DNA of 34,186 nt from Desulfobacterales bacterium (GTDB lineage Bacteria > Desulfobacterota > Desulfobulbia > Desulfobulbales > BM004), in assembly GCA_012974315.1 (NCBI GenBank), contig JAAXQI010000033.1, forward strand, positions 1 through 34,186, read 5' to 3'. The notes under the pieces were generated by a model. It had not been told where the DNA came from and searched no databases. It saw only the letters and a list, made by a program, of their open reading frames with translations. Position numbers and translations under genes: made by a program. How positions within the stretch are numbered: the first letter of the stretch is position 1; every line of letters begins with the position of its first letter. This document shows positions 26,439 to 34,081 of this stretch, piece after piece.

Positions 26439-26612
26439 ATGAACAGTATTTTCAAAATCTGTTACAAACGGAAACGGTGTACCATCTTATTGGCTACCCA
26501 ATATACAGAAAACCCTGAAAAACCACTACTTGTCCAGATTAAATCGCGGGACCTCGCCAGAAAGAAGTTGTCAAGTTTTGTAGCTTTGGGCTACCTTTAT
26601 TCCAGATTATGA
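26439..26612 (+). CDS. Small ORF of doubtful status between serA and ald
   Basis: A 57-residue basic frame (MNSIFKICYKRKRCTILLATQ...) fills part of the 289-base gap between the serA-like gene and ald. No ribosome binding site precedes the ATG. The composition looks protein-like (ENPEKPLLVQIKSRDLARKKLSSFVA), yet I recognise no family. It could be a real small protein, a remnant, or chance. The longer frame from 26373 would overlap the serA-like promoter region. Confidence 0.3.
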   Translation: MNSIFKICYKRKRCTILLATQYTENPEKPLLVQIKSRDLARKKLSSFVALGYLYSRL

Positions 26613-26656
26613 GACTGGGTTTCTGAATCATTGGCAGCTCTTGCGGAGGAAATGAT

Positions 26657-27656
26657 ATGATCATCGGTGTACCTAAGGAAATAAAAGACAAAGAGTTCCG
26701 GATTGCCATTATACCAGCAGGAGTTCAAAATCTTGTTGATTCAGGCAATACGGTTATCATTGAATCTGGAGCCGGGCTTGGAAGCTCCATACTCGATGAA
26801 GAGTTCGCAGGTGCAGGTGCCAGGATTGTAAAGGATGCAGCAACTGTATTCAATGAAGCGAAAATGATTATGAAGGTCAAGGAGCCTTTACTGCAGGAAT
26901 ATGGGTATATGCGTGAAGGCTTGATCCTTTTTACCTATCTGCACCTCGCACCACTGCCGGAACTGACCCAGGTCCTGCTGGACAAGCAGGTATCGGCAAT
27001 TGCCTATGAGACTGTGAGGCAGAATGATGGCTACCTGCCCCTTCTTGCCCCAATGAGTGCAGTAGCTGGCCGCATGTCTATCCAGGTAGGGGCGCATTTC
27101 CTTGAAAAGGAAGCTGGCGGCAGGGGAGTGCTGCTAGGCGGGGTTGACGACCTGCCTGGCTGAATTTAAAAACTTTTTTCAAGGGAAAATATACACCCGC
27201 ATCGCGAACAAAGAAAATATTGAAGAAGAAATCAGCCGGGCAGATCTGGTTATCGGGGCTGTTCTTGTTCCTGGTGCAACCGCACCGAAGTTAATTACAA
27301 GGGAGATGCTTTCACTTATGCAAAAAGGGGCGGTAATTGTTGATGTAGCAATTGACCAGGGAGGCTGCGTTGAAACCGCAAGACCGACCACTCACTCTGA
27401 CCCTGTTTATGAAGTTGATGGAATAATACATTACTGTGTGACTAACATGCCCGGGGCAGTACCAAGAACATCAACCTTTGCCCTGACAAATGTAACGCTG
27501 CCATATGCGCTTGATATAGCCAATAACGGGCTTCACGGGGCAATTCAGAAAGACCCGGCCCTTAAAAAAGGCATTAATACCTATGGGGGAAAGCTTACAA
27601 ACAGGGAAGTTGCGGTAGCGCAGGGAAAGGAATTTACAGACATAGATGAACTGTAA
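26657..27656 (+). pseudogene. ald: Alanine dehydrogenase, disrupted by internal deletion and frame shift
   Basis: Alanine dehydrogenase interconverts alanine and pyruvate plus ammonia with NAD. The N-terminal half ([20 protein letters not shown] to [10 protein letters not shown]) and the C-terminal half ([18 protein letters not shown] to the end) are both well conserved, but they lie in different frames that overlap at 27144-27163. Compared with the family, about 40 residues are missing between them: the GGGxVGxNAA nucleotide-binding loop and the strand ending in the NAD-ribose acidic residue. The first frame ends after GGV with DDLPG and a stop. Start has a strong GGAGGA site. Neither half could bind NAD, so the gene is non-functional unless this is an assembly error. 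Confidence 0.88.
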
Positions 27657-27659
27657 GAA

Positions 27660-27687
27660 GTTGGGAGTTAGCAGTCGGCAGTCGAAG
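27660..27687 (+). repeat. Degenerate 7-bp tandem repeat after ald
   Basis: GTTGGGA, GTTAGCA, GTCGGCA and GTCGAAG run head to tail directly after the ald stop. They are imperfect heptamers of the general form GTYRGMA. A separate perfect heptamer array occurs after pgeF. Confidence 0.4.
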
Positions 27688-27696
27688 TCAAAGTTT

Positions 27697-27715
27697 ATAC
27701 CCCTCCAGGGGGTAT
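27697..27715. repeat. Palindrome ATACCCC-N5-GGGGTAT
   Basis: A 7-bp perfect stem with a five-base loop, 40 bases after ald. It shares the CCCTnnAGGG-like core with the two longer repeat units that follow, and may also serve as a terminator-like structure though no T-run follows. Confidence 0.4.
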
Positions 27716-27723
27716 TAAAAAGA

Positions 27724-27775
27724 GTGCCCTGAAAGGGTACTTATCCGAAGTCGGAGTTTATGCCCTGCAAGGGTG
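27724..27775 (+). repeat. 36-bp-period repeat with CCCTGnAAGGG core
   Basis: TGCCCTGAAAGGGTAC-TTATCCGAAGTC is followed 36 bases later by TGCCCTGCAAGGGTGC-TTATCCGAAGTC. The second copy runs directly into the 27-bp array, which reuses the TTATCCGAAGTC part. Confidence 0.55.
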
Positions 27776-27865
27776 CTTATCCGAAGTCTCCACTACGTTG
27801 CGCTTATCCGAAGTCTCCACTGCGTTGCGCTTATCCGAAGTCTCCACTGCGTTGCGCTTATCTGG
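27776..27865 (+). repeat. 27-bp tandem repeat, three copies plus a partial
   Basis: Units at 27776-27802, 27803-27829 and 27830-27856 read CTTATCCGAAGTCTCCACTR then CGTTGCG; only one base differs among them. A partial copy (CTTATCTGG) ends the array. There are no unique spacers, so this is a minisatellite and not CRISPR. It occupies the 258-base gap between ald and the SH3-domain gene together with the features above. Confidence 0.9.
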
Positions 27866-27914
27866 TAGATTGAAAAATGTTTTTGCTGAATGCTGCCAAC
27901 TGATAGCTATTTTT

Positions 27915-28406
27915 TTACCAGCCCCAGAGAAGACTGCGCTTTACCCAGCCGGTCAAACCATCCTCATGCCTTACCTTGACCCAACCGTCTCCCCGTTTCA
28001 GGGTCTGGAACACAACTCCATATTCAGCCTTACCGACAACTTTATATTTTGTTCCTGGGCCGCTGCGGATATTTATGCGGGCTTTACTGTTTTTATTTAT
28101 TTTAACAATGAGATGAGGTTTTTTAGAAACCAAATCCTTGTAAATCCAGCCAATATCACCTTCAAAATCCGACACCTGAATCCAGTTGTCTTTATAGCTG
28201 CGAATCCTTAGCGGAAAGCCTTTACCCAACTCCCATATAATAGGGTACTGGGTTGAGGGCCCTTTGCGCAGATTCACCTTTTCTCCTGCCACACTGACCA
28301 TGACAAAACCTGCCGCCCCGGAACAAACAGGCCATAACAACATAAGCAGGATCAGTGCAAGCCATCCAGCCCTCTTCAAAGTCCCGTGTCTTTTGTCAGC
28401 ACCCAT
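27915..28406 (-). CDS. Exported protein with two bacterial SH3 domains
   Basis: A 163-residue protein with a basic N-terminus, a hydrophobic signal peptide (WLALILLMLLWPVCSGAAG) and two SH3_3-type domains. The first spans about 35-95 (VSVAGEKVNLRKGPSTQYPIIWELGKG to GWIYKDLV), the second about 100-160 (INKNSKARINIRSGPGTKYKVVGKAEYG to GWVKRSLL). Each has the N-[LI]-R-x-G-P-[SG]-T signature. Such periplasmic SH3 domains usually bind cell-wall peptides. It lies 83 bases downstream of the 4Fe-4S membrane protein on the same strand; co-transcription is possible but not clear. Confidence 0.88.
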   Translation of the reverse strand: MGADKRHGTLKRAGWLALILLMLLWPVCSGAAGFVMVSVAGEKVNLRKGPSTQYPIIWELGKGFPLRIRSYKDNWIQVSDFEGDIGWIYKDLVSKKPHLIVKINKNSKARINIRSGPGTKYKVVGKAEYGVVFQTLKRGDGWVKVRHEDGLTGWVKRSLLWGW

Positions 28407-28489
28407 TATATTCTGATATAATTAAATTCGTTGTTTGTTGTTTCAAGCGCATCATATTTTATGAAAAATATAGACACCTGTTGATCATA

Positions 28490-29383
28490 TCATTTCAATG
28501 CGACCGGTATCCTGGGGCCCGATTTACTGCCGATTGGAAGACCGGCAATTTCAAGGGTAATTGCATCAAACCTACACGCCTTGTCCATGCACTTCAGACA
28601 GGAAATACATTCTGCATTTTCCGGGGATTCATTGAATTTCACGCCCATGGGACAGACAGAGTGGCACTCCCCGCACTTGGTGCAATTTTCTTCAACAAGT
28701 CTGAGCTTTACCAGCTTAAGTTTTTTGAACAACGAATAAAATGCCCCTAGCGGGCAAGCTGTCCGGCAAAATGGCCTGCTGGCCAGAATGGACCAGATTA
28801 TAAAACCCACTAAAATGAACAGTTTATTATAAAAAATCGGACCAATAGTCCGTCCAAGTTCAGGCTGCAGCAGAAGCATAGGCAGGCCGGCTTCCAGGGT
28901 CCCGGCAGGACAGAAATACTTGCAGTACCATGGTTCTCCATACCCGAAAGCATCAACAGCTGTCAGGGGCAGGAGAATTACAAAGAAGATCAAAAAGAAA
29001 TATTTAATGTAGTTGAGTTTCTGCGGGATATTAAATTTTCTGGAGGGAATTTTATGGAGCAATTCCTGGATCAATCCGAAAGGACAGGCCCAGCCGCAAA
29101 TAAGCCGCCCGAAAACTCCGCCCAGAATCCCCATGGTCCCGATAACATACAGGCCAAAAAAATTCTGTCCGTTTTCCAGGGCAACCCGGATACCAGCCAT
29201 CATCTGCTGTAAAGAACCTATGGGGCAATATGTTGTTGCAGCAGGGCAGGAATAACAGTTCAAGCCGGGTGAGCAGACAACCTTTAACGGCCCCTGATAG
29301 ATGGTGCGTGTAAAAGGAAAAGACCATGAGCCATTCACCAGTAAGGCCATAATGGTCTGTATCCACTTTCTAATAACTTCCAT
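28490..29383 (-). CDS. Membrane-bound 4Fe-4S protein (NapH/polyferredoxin-like)
   Basis: Predicted inner-membrane electron-transfer protein of 297 residues. It has several membrane helices (about 75-98, 127-146 and 187-202), the CX3CP motifs typical of this family (ICGWACPFG and CRTACPLG), an N-terminal cysteine group (CSPGLNCYSCPAATTYCP) and a C-terminal ferredoxin-like region with CTKCGECHSVCP and CISCLKCMDKAC, enough for two clusters. Its ATG overlaps the stop of the upstream CXXC microprotein by one base (TAATG), so the pair is translationally coupled. NapH, CcoG and related proteins move electrons or handle metals at the membrane; the partner here is unknown. Confidence 0.9.
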   Translation of the reverse strand: MEVIRKWIQTIMALLVNGSWSFPFTRTIYQGPLKVVCSPGLNCYSCPAATTYCPIGSLQQMMAGIRVALENGQNFFGLYVIGTMGILGGVFGRLICGWACPFGLIQELLHKIPSRKFNIPQKLNYIKYFFLIFFVILLPLTAVDAFGYGEPWYCKYFCPAGTLEAGLPMLLLQPELGRTIGPIFYNKLFILVGFIIWSILASRPFCRTACPLGAFYSLFKKLKLVKLRLVEENCTKCGECHSVCPMGVKFNESPENAECISCLKCMDKACRFDAITLEIAGLPIGSKSGPRIPVALK

Positions 29384-29547
29384 TATCCTATACCAATGCA
29401 GCTTAAGCAGACCTGGACTGCCTGCGCAAGAACCCTGCCCACTTCACCGTTCATAATGCCAATCATCCCCATAACTAGAAAAAACAGGATGGTGATAAAC
29501 GGAGCAACCCTTATGTTTTTAGTCTTTTCTTCTTTCTTCCTGGCCAT
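29383..29547 (-). CDS. CD1871A-like CXXC-motif microprotein
   Basis: This 54-residue gene is missing from the ORF track. It reads from the ATG at 29547 to a TAA at 29383-29385: a lysine-rich N-terminus (MARKKEEKTKN), one membrane helix (PFITILFFLVMGMIGIM), then NGEVGRVLAQAVQVCLSCIGIG at the end. The final CLSCIGIG matches the CXXC-at-the-C-terminus pattern of the small CD1871A-type family, which I recall beside 4Fe-4S membrane proteins in clostridia. The stop overlaps the 4Fe-4S gene start (TAATG) and the upstream gene ends 11 bases before, giving a tight three-gene operon. The cysteine pair may bind metal or shuttle thiols. Role unproven. Confidence 0.85.
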   Translation of the reverse strand: MARKKEEKTKNIRVAPFITILFFLVMGMIGIMNGEVGRVLAQAVQVCLSCIGIG

Positions 29548-29558
29548 TTCTTCAGAAC

Positions 29559-29870
29559 CTATTGCTGCATCTTTGCAAGCCGGTTAACTACTGATGCCTT
29601 TTTAGCACCGATTGAAACCTTTTTATCCCTTCGATCATCCAGGCTTATCTGGGTCACAACCCTATTGACGCCTTTAGAAAACGGGCTCTCGGATAATTGA
29701 GCAGCCAGCATTAAGAGATCCTCTGTGTTGCCTTCAATAATTGTACCCATGTCTGTCAGCTCGTAGGAAAAACCTGATTTCTCAAGAACTTTCTGAATAT
29801 CAGCTACATATTCACCTACGCTGGGAGAATTTGTGCCCAACGGTATAATTGTAAGGTGCATTAAAGCCAT
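29559..29870 (-). CDS. MTH1187/YqgV-type thiamine-binding family protein
   Basis: A 103-residue soluble protein of the UPF0045/MTH1187 family: MALMHLTIIPLGTNSPSVGEYVADIQKVLEKSGFSYELTDMGTIIEGNTEDLL, then SPFSKGVNRVVTQISLDDRRDKK. Members form ferredoxin-like-fold tetramers and some bind thiamine; the name does not prove a transport role. GGAGGGGAAA precedes the ATG. It is the first gene of the operon with the CXXC microprotein and the 4Fe-4S membrane protein. The 220-base gap between it and nadB (29871-30090) must hold divergent promoters, but I cannot pick convincing boxes there. Confidence 0.88.
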   Translation of the reverse strand: MALMHLTIIPLGTNSPSVGEYVADIQKVLEKSGFSYELTDMGTIIEGNTEDLLMLAAQLSESPFSKGVNRVVTQISLDDRRDKKVSIGAKKASVVNRLAKMQQ

Positions 29871-30090
29871 TTTCCCCTCCAGAAAGATTTCGTCGCTGCC
29901 AACAATTTCTTCATCAATTACTTAATAGCGACAGCATAAAAATGCAAGAAACAAGAAGTCTTCGGCTCGCTATCTACTGCTTTATACCCATCAATAATTT
30001 AATCTTTTTGATTTTATCCGCTTACAATGGTAGAGAAAAACAACTATTGCTTTAATATATTGTTGCCTACTTAATTCCTGGAGTGTCCCC

Positions 30091-31749
30091 ATGGCATATT
30101 CAACAGACTTCCTGATCATCGGCACCGGCATTTCCGGGCTGTCATTTGCCTTGAAAGCAGCAAAAATCGGCAAAGTTACAATTGTCACCAAAAAGGCAAA
30201 AGTTGATACTGCAACCAACCTTGCCCAGGGTGGAATTGCAGCGGTCCTCTCTGAAGAGGATTCCTTTGATCTGCATATTATGGATACACTGCGCTCCGGA
30301 GCCGGACTGTGCAAAGAAGAAGTGGTCCGCATGGTGGTTGAAAACGGCCCTGACCGCGTGCAGGAACTCCTTGACATCGGGGTGCATTTCAAAACCAGGA
30401 CACATGATACCCCGCTTCTTGACCTGGGGCGTGAGGGTGGCCACTCAGCACGCCGTATCGCCCATGCATTGGATCTTACCGGACGAGAGATAGAAAACGC
30501 ACTGCTGCAAAAGGTTGCCGAGACTCCCAACATTCGTTTACTTGAGAACCACCTCGCCGTTGACCTGTTAATTGGATCCAAAGCCGGGGTAAAACCATCT
30601 GAAAACCGTTTTGATGACCTCTGTCTTGGCGCCTATGTTCTTGATCGGGAAAGCGGCAAGATCGATAACTGGCGGGCAAAGGTAACAATTCTCTGCTCAG
30701 GCGGTTGCGGCAAGGTATATCTTTATACGACAAATCCGGATATTGCCACAGGTGACGGAATTGCCATGGCTTACCGGGCCGGTGCCAGGGTCGCCAACCT
30801 GGAATTCGTCCAATTTCATCCGACATGTCTTTATCACCCCAAGGCAAAAAATTTCCTGATTTCAGAGGCAGTCCGGGGTGAAGGCGGTCGATTGATTGAC
30901 GAAAAAGGGTTCCATTTCATGGAGAAATATGACCCCGGGGGAGACCTTGCAACCAGGGATACTGTTGCCAGGGCAATTGATACCGAGATGAAGGGTAGTG
31001 GCGATGACTGTGTCTATCTTGATATCAGCCATAAGGACGCAGATTTTATCAAAAGCAGATTTCCCAACATCTATCAAACCTGTTTTTCATACGGTATTGA
31101 CATCACAAAGGAACCAATCCCGGTTGTCCCGGCCGCCCATTACATGTGCGGAGGAGTCCTGACTGATATGTGGGGCAGGACAAATATTGAAAACCTCTTT
31201 GCCCTTGGTGAAACAGCCTGTACGGGTTTGCATGGCGGCAACCGCTTAGCCAGCAACTCCCTGCTTGAAGCTGTCGTTTTTGCACACCAGGCCTATCTGG
31301 TATGTGATCAGGAAAAAGACATAATCCTAGGTACTCCATTCCATGATTCCCCGGAATGGTCAACAGGCAAGGCAAGGATGATTAATGAAAACGTGTTAAT
31401 CACCCATAACTGGGACCAGATCCGGCGCCTTATGTGGAACTATGTCGGGATTGTGCGGAGCGAAAAACGCCTTAATCTGGTCAAAAAGCGATTGGCTCCA
31501 ATACTCAAGGAAATAGCGCAACATTTCAGGGATTACTTCCTGACCCCTGACCTTGTTGAATTGCGTAATATTGCCCTGGTGGCTGAACTCATTGTACAAA
31601 GCAGCATTCACCGCAAAGAGTCCAGAGGACTTCATGCCATTACTGAATATCCCGCACAGGATGACAAGAACTGGCTCCATGACACCATCCTGTCCCGTAG
31701 CGACAAAACAATACAATCATCTCTCCTGGGCCCTGATGAGCATGAATAA
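30091..31749 (+). CDS. nadB: L-aspartate oxidase
   Basis: FAD enzyme that oxidises aspartate to iminoaspartate, the first step of de novo NAD synthesis. In anaerobes fumarate serves as electron acceptor instead of oxygen. The 552-residue protein has the N-terminal FAD motif LIIGTGISGLSFALKAA, the ATNLAQGGIAAVL segment, the active-site region VQFHPTCLYHP and SEAVRGEGGRLID, the GGVLTDMWGRT block and the GGNRLASNSLLEAVVFAHQA signature. A C-terminal helical domain ends at RKESRGLHAITEYP. TGGAG lies before the ATG. The last codons overlap the start of pgeF, so the two are translationally coupled. Confidence 0.96.
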   Translation: MAYSTDFLIIGTGISGLSFALKAAKIGKVTIVTKKAKVDTATNLAQGGIAAVLSEEDSFDLHIMDTLRSGAGLCKEEVVRMVVENGPDRVQELLDIGVHFKTRTHDTPLLDLGREGGHSARRIAHALDLTGREIENALLQKVAETPNIRLLENHLAVDLLIGSKAGVKPSENRFDDLCLGAYVLDRESGKIDNWRAKVTILCSGGCGKVYLYTTNPDIATGDGIAMAYRAGARVANLEFVQFHPTCLYHPKAKNFLISEAVRGEGGRLIDEKGFHFMEKYDPGGDLATRDTVARAIDTEMKGSGDDCVYLDISHKDADFIKSRFPNIYQTCFSYGIDITKEPIPVVPAAHYMCGGVLTDMWGRTNIENLFALGETACTGLHGGNRLASNSLLEAVVFAHQAYLVCDQEKDIILGTPFHDSPEWSTGKARMINENVLITHNWDQIRRLMWNYVGIVRSEKRLNLVKKRLAPILKEIAQHFRDYFLTPDLVELRNIALVAELIVQSSIHRKESRGLHAITEYPAQDDKNWLHDTILSRSDKTIQSSLLGPDEHE

Positions 31750-32584
31750 GCCCCCTAAAGGGGACAAGCCCCCTGGCGAGGATAAACACCCTAAAGGGCA
31801 TAAACCCTCTGGCAAGGACACGTCAGCATACCTGGAACCAGCCGAAAACATTCTTGTTTTCCCGGGTTTTTCCTCTTCCTGCCTTTTTCATGGGACATTC
31901 AACCGGCATGGCGGCGTCAGCCCGTCTCCATGGAATTCTAATAATGTTTCCTTCGGACTTGGCGACAATTCTGAAAATATATATGCCAACAGAAAACAAA
32001 TAAAAACAGCTCTTGGCTGCAAGCGCCTTGTCTCTGCAAAACAGATTCACGGTTCCCGGGTGCATACTGTTGATGAAAGCCCGGCGGACGACCTGGAAAT
32101 CCATGGATTTGATGGACTGATCACCAATGTACCAGGCATAGGTTTAATGATCCAACAGGCTGACTGCCAAGCTGTTCTGCTGTTTGATCCTGCAAAAAAA
32201 GCTATTGGTATTGCCCATGTGGGCTGGCGGGGAACCGTGGCAGATATCATTGCTGAGACGGTTTTTTCCATGGGTCAGGAATTTTCAACAGAGCCGACTG
32301 ATATAATAGCGGCCATAAGTCCTTCTCTGGGACCATGTTGTGCGGAGTTTATCAATTTTCGCTCTGAACTTCCAGAAGCGCTGCATGGCTATCAGGTTCG
32401 GGCCAACTATTTTGATTTCTGGGCAATAAGCCGCGACCAACTCTGTGGAGTTGGTGTCAGGCCGGAAAATATCCAGGCCGCTGGTATTTGCACCTGCTGC
32501 AATCAGGATTTTTTTTCTTATCGCAGAGACAGGGATACCGGACGCTTTGCGTCTGTGATTGGGGTGAAAAAGACTGAAGACTGA
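31736..32584 (+). CDS. pgeF: Peptidoglycan editing factor / multicopper-oxidase-like purine nucleoside phosphorylase (YfiH family)
   Basis: Cytoplasmic YfiH/LACC1-family enzyme; members have purine nucleoside phosphorylase and adenosine deaminase activity and, in E. coli, prevent serine misincorporation in peptidoglycan. The zinc-ligand pattern is present: AKQIHGSRVH, QQADCQAVLLFDP and IGIAHVGWRGT, then SPSLGPCCAEF. The track frame starts at 31553 inside nadB, but ATGs at 31736 and 31742 overlap the nadB stop and give 282 or 280 residues. The conserved domain begins only at about YLEPAENILVFPGF, so the first 27-29 residues are an extension made almost entirely of an 18-base DNA repeat. The stop codon lies in a 7-bp repeat array. 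Confidence 0.9.
   Translation: MSMNKPPKGDKPPGEDKHPKGHKPSGKDTSAYLEPAENILVFPGFSSSCLFHGTFNRHGGVSPSPWNSNNVSFGLGDNSENIYANRKQIKTALGCKRLVSAKQIHGSRVHTVDESPADDLEIHGFDGLITNVPGIGLMIQQADCQAVLLFDPAKKAIGIAHVGWRGTVADIIAETVFSMGQEFSTEPTDIIAAISPSLGPCCAEFINFRSELPEALHGYQVRANYFDFWAISRDQLCGVGVRPENIQAAGICTCCNQDFFSYRRDRDTGRFASVIGVKKTED
31748..31819 (+). repeat. 18-bp tandem repeat, four copies, coding in pgeF
   Basis: Four head-to-tail 18-base units encode KPPKGD, KPPGED, KHPKGH and KPSGKD. Units 1-2 and 3-4 form a 36-base higher-order repeat. The array starts inside the nadB stop codon and shares the CCCTAAAGGG palindromic core with the repeats downstream of ald. Confidence 0.85.
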
Positions 32585-32606
32585 AGACTGAAGACTGAAG
32601 ACTGAA
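32572..32606 (+). repeat. 7-bp tandem repeat, five perfect copies, spanning the pgeF stop
   Basis: GACTGAA is repeated five times without change. The pgeF stop codon (32582-32584) is formed within the second copy. Because seven is not a multiple of three, a change in copy number upstream of the stop would alter the C-terminal frame. The remaining 95 bases to rsmB are AT-rich with no further structure noted. Confidence 0.9.
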
Positions 32607-32713
32607 GAAGAAATTTTAATCAATTGAAAATACAGAACAAACACCTTTTTTAGTTTTTCACCTTTTCACGCAGCTGAACAAAAAAAATTATTAAACAAGG
32701 TTTGGAACATAAG

Positions 32714-34081
32714 GTGTCAAAAAGTCCACGTTACATTGCCATTGAAATTCTCTGCAACTGGGAAGAAAACCGTCTGCCTGTTGATCAGATAATGGAGAAA
32801 TGTTTTTCCAGCATGATCCTTGATGATCCGCGTGATCGACAATTGTCTATGTCCCTGGTATATGGCGTTATCCGCTGGCAGGGATATCTGGATTGGGTGC
32901 TTGGTGATTTTTCCAAACATCCTCTGAACAAAATGAAAAGCCGAACCCTGCAGGCACTCAGGGTTGGCCTTTTCCAGCTGCTTTTTCTGGACCGTATCCC
33001 TCCATCTGCTGCAATCAACGAAACTGTCCAGGCCCTAAAAGACATGAAGCAGCCAAAATGGCTGACCGGATTTGTCAACGGAATTTTACGCAGCGTCGAA
33101 CGACAGCGCCAAAACCTTCCTACCCCTTTTAATAACATGCCACTCCCGGAATCTGCCCTGCTGAGCCACCCGGAATGGCTTATACAGCGATGGAAAACCC
33201 GTTACGGAAACCCATTGACTACCACAATATGCCGGGAGAACAACACAATTGCACCACTCTGCTTGCGGACCAATACATCTCTTACCTCAACAGAGACCTT
33301 ACTGAAAAAATTTAAAAAAGCAGGTCTGGATGCAGCGCCTGGCAAGTTCAGCCCATTAGCTATCAAACTTGTGGATTATCACGGGCCTGTTGTAAATATT
33401 CCCGGATTTGGAGAAGGACTGTTTCAGGTGCAGGACGAGGCAGCACAGCTGATTACTCTACTGCTTGGTCCACTACAGAAGGAAAAATCTTACCTTGACG
33501 GTTGTGCAGGCCTGGGAGGCAAAACATCTCACCTGGCCCAGATGTTGCCAGCAGAAAGCATACTGATTGCCATTGAACCCAATAAAGGACGCGTAAAAAA
33601 ACTCAAGGAAAACCTTGCCCGCTTGCGGCTCGACACTTCAGTGACTATTGTTGAGGATACGATTGGCTCTCTTCTGCCTGTTATGAAAGAAAAATTTGAT
33701 GGGGTGCTGATAGACGCCCCCTGTTCAGGCCTGGGAGTTATCAGGCGGCACCCGGATATACGCTGGAACAGGACCCCTGAAGACCTGCTGCGTTACCAGG
33801 AAATACAATCTGCCATACTCGACAGCGCGGCTCAACTTCTGGCTTCTGGAGGAACACTGGTCTATGCTACCTGCAGCACAGAACCAGAGGAAAACGAAGA
33901 GGTAGTTCAAAATTTTCTTGCTCAAAATCCCCGGTTTATATTGTCAAACTGCAGAGATGTATTGCCTGGAAATGGAGCTTCACTTGTTGATAGTACGGGG
34001 GTTTTTCGGACCCTGCCGGGCCAGGACGACCTGGACGGATTCTTTGGAGCAAGGCTAATTAAAAAATATAGTGCATCTTAA
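32714..34081 (+). CDS. rsmB: 16S rRNA (cytosine-967-C5)-methyltransferase
   Basis: Methylates C967 of 16S rRNA with SAM. An N-terminal NusB-like RNA-binding domain (about 1-135, with SMSLVYGVIRWQGYLDWVL and PPSAAINETVQALK) is followed by the methyltransferase domain with the SAM motif YLDGCAGLGGKTSHLAQ (about 261-277), the DAPCSGLGVIRRHPD motif (releasing cysteine) and VYATCSTEPEENEEVV (catalytic cysteine). The track uses TTG at 32702. The GTG at 32714 has a GGAA motif six bases upstream, whereas the TTG has none at proper spacing, so I prefer GTG (455 residues). The final 105 bases of the window after the stop show no gene. Confidence 0.94.
   Translation: MSKSPRYIAIEILCNWEENRLPVDQIMEKCFSSMILDDPRDRQLSMSLVYGVIRWQGYLDWVLGDFSKHPLNKMKSRTLQALRVGLFQLLFLDRIPPSAAINETVQALKDMKQPKWLTGFVNGILRSVERQRQNLPTPFNNMPLPESALLSHPEWLIQRWKTRYGNPLTTTICRENNTIAPLCLRTNTSLTSTETLLKKFKKAGLDAAPGKFSPLAIKLVDYHGPVVNIPGFGEGLFQVQDEAAQLITLLLGPLQKEKSYLDGCAGLGGKTSHLAQMLPAESILIAIEPNKGRVKKLKENLARLRLDTSVTIVEDTIGSLLPVMKEKFDGVLIDAPCSGLGVIRRHPDIRWNRTPEDLLRYQEIQSAILDSAAQLLASGGTLVYATCSTEPEENEEVVQNFLAQNPRFILSNCRDVLPGNGASLVDSTGVFRTLPGQDDLDGFFGARLIKKYSAS

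Noticed and set aside
27776-27865. Possible CRISPR array because of near-identical 27-bp repeats
   Set aside because: The copies are directly adjacent with no spacers and there are no cas genes; it is a minisatellite.
27798-28211. 137-aa ORF on the plus strand starting with LSEVSTALR repeats
   Set aside because: Its N-terminus is translated 27-bp repeat (9 codons per unit) and the rest is antisense to the well-supported SH3-domain gene.
28454-28475. AT-only hairpin ATATTTT-ATGA-AAAATAT near the SH3 gene
   Set aside because: A 7-bp AT stem is weak and common by chance in AT-rich gaps.
29396-29587. 63-aa plus-strand ORF
   Set aside because: It is antisense to the CXXC microprotein gene, which fits its operon far better.
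30000-30090. Promoter for nadB from TTGATT or TACAAT
   Set aside because: Each box lacks a proper partner at 16-18 bases; left unassigned.
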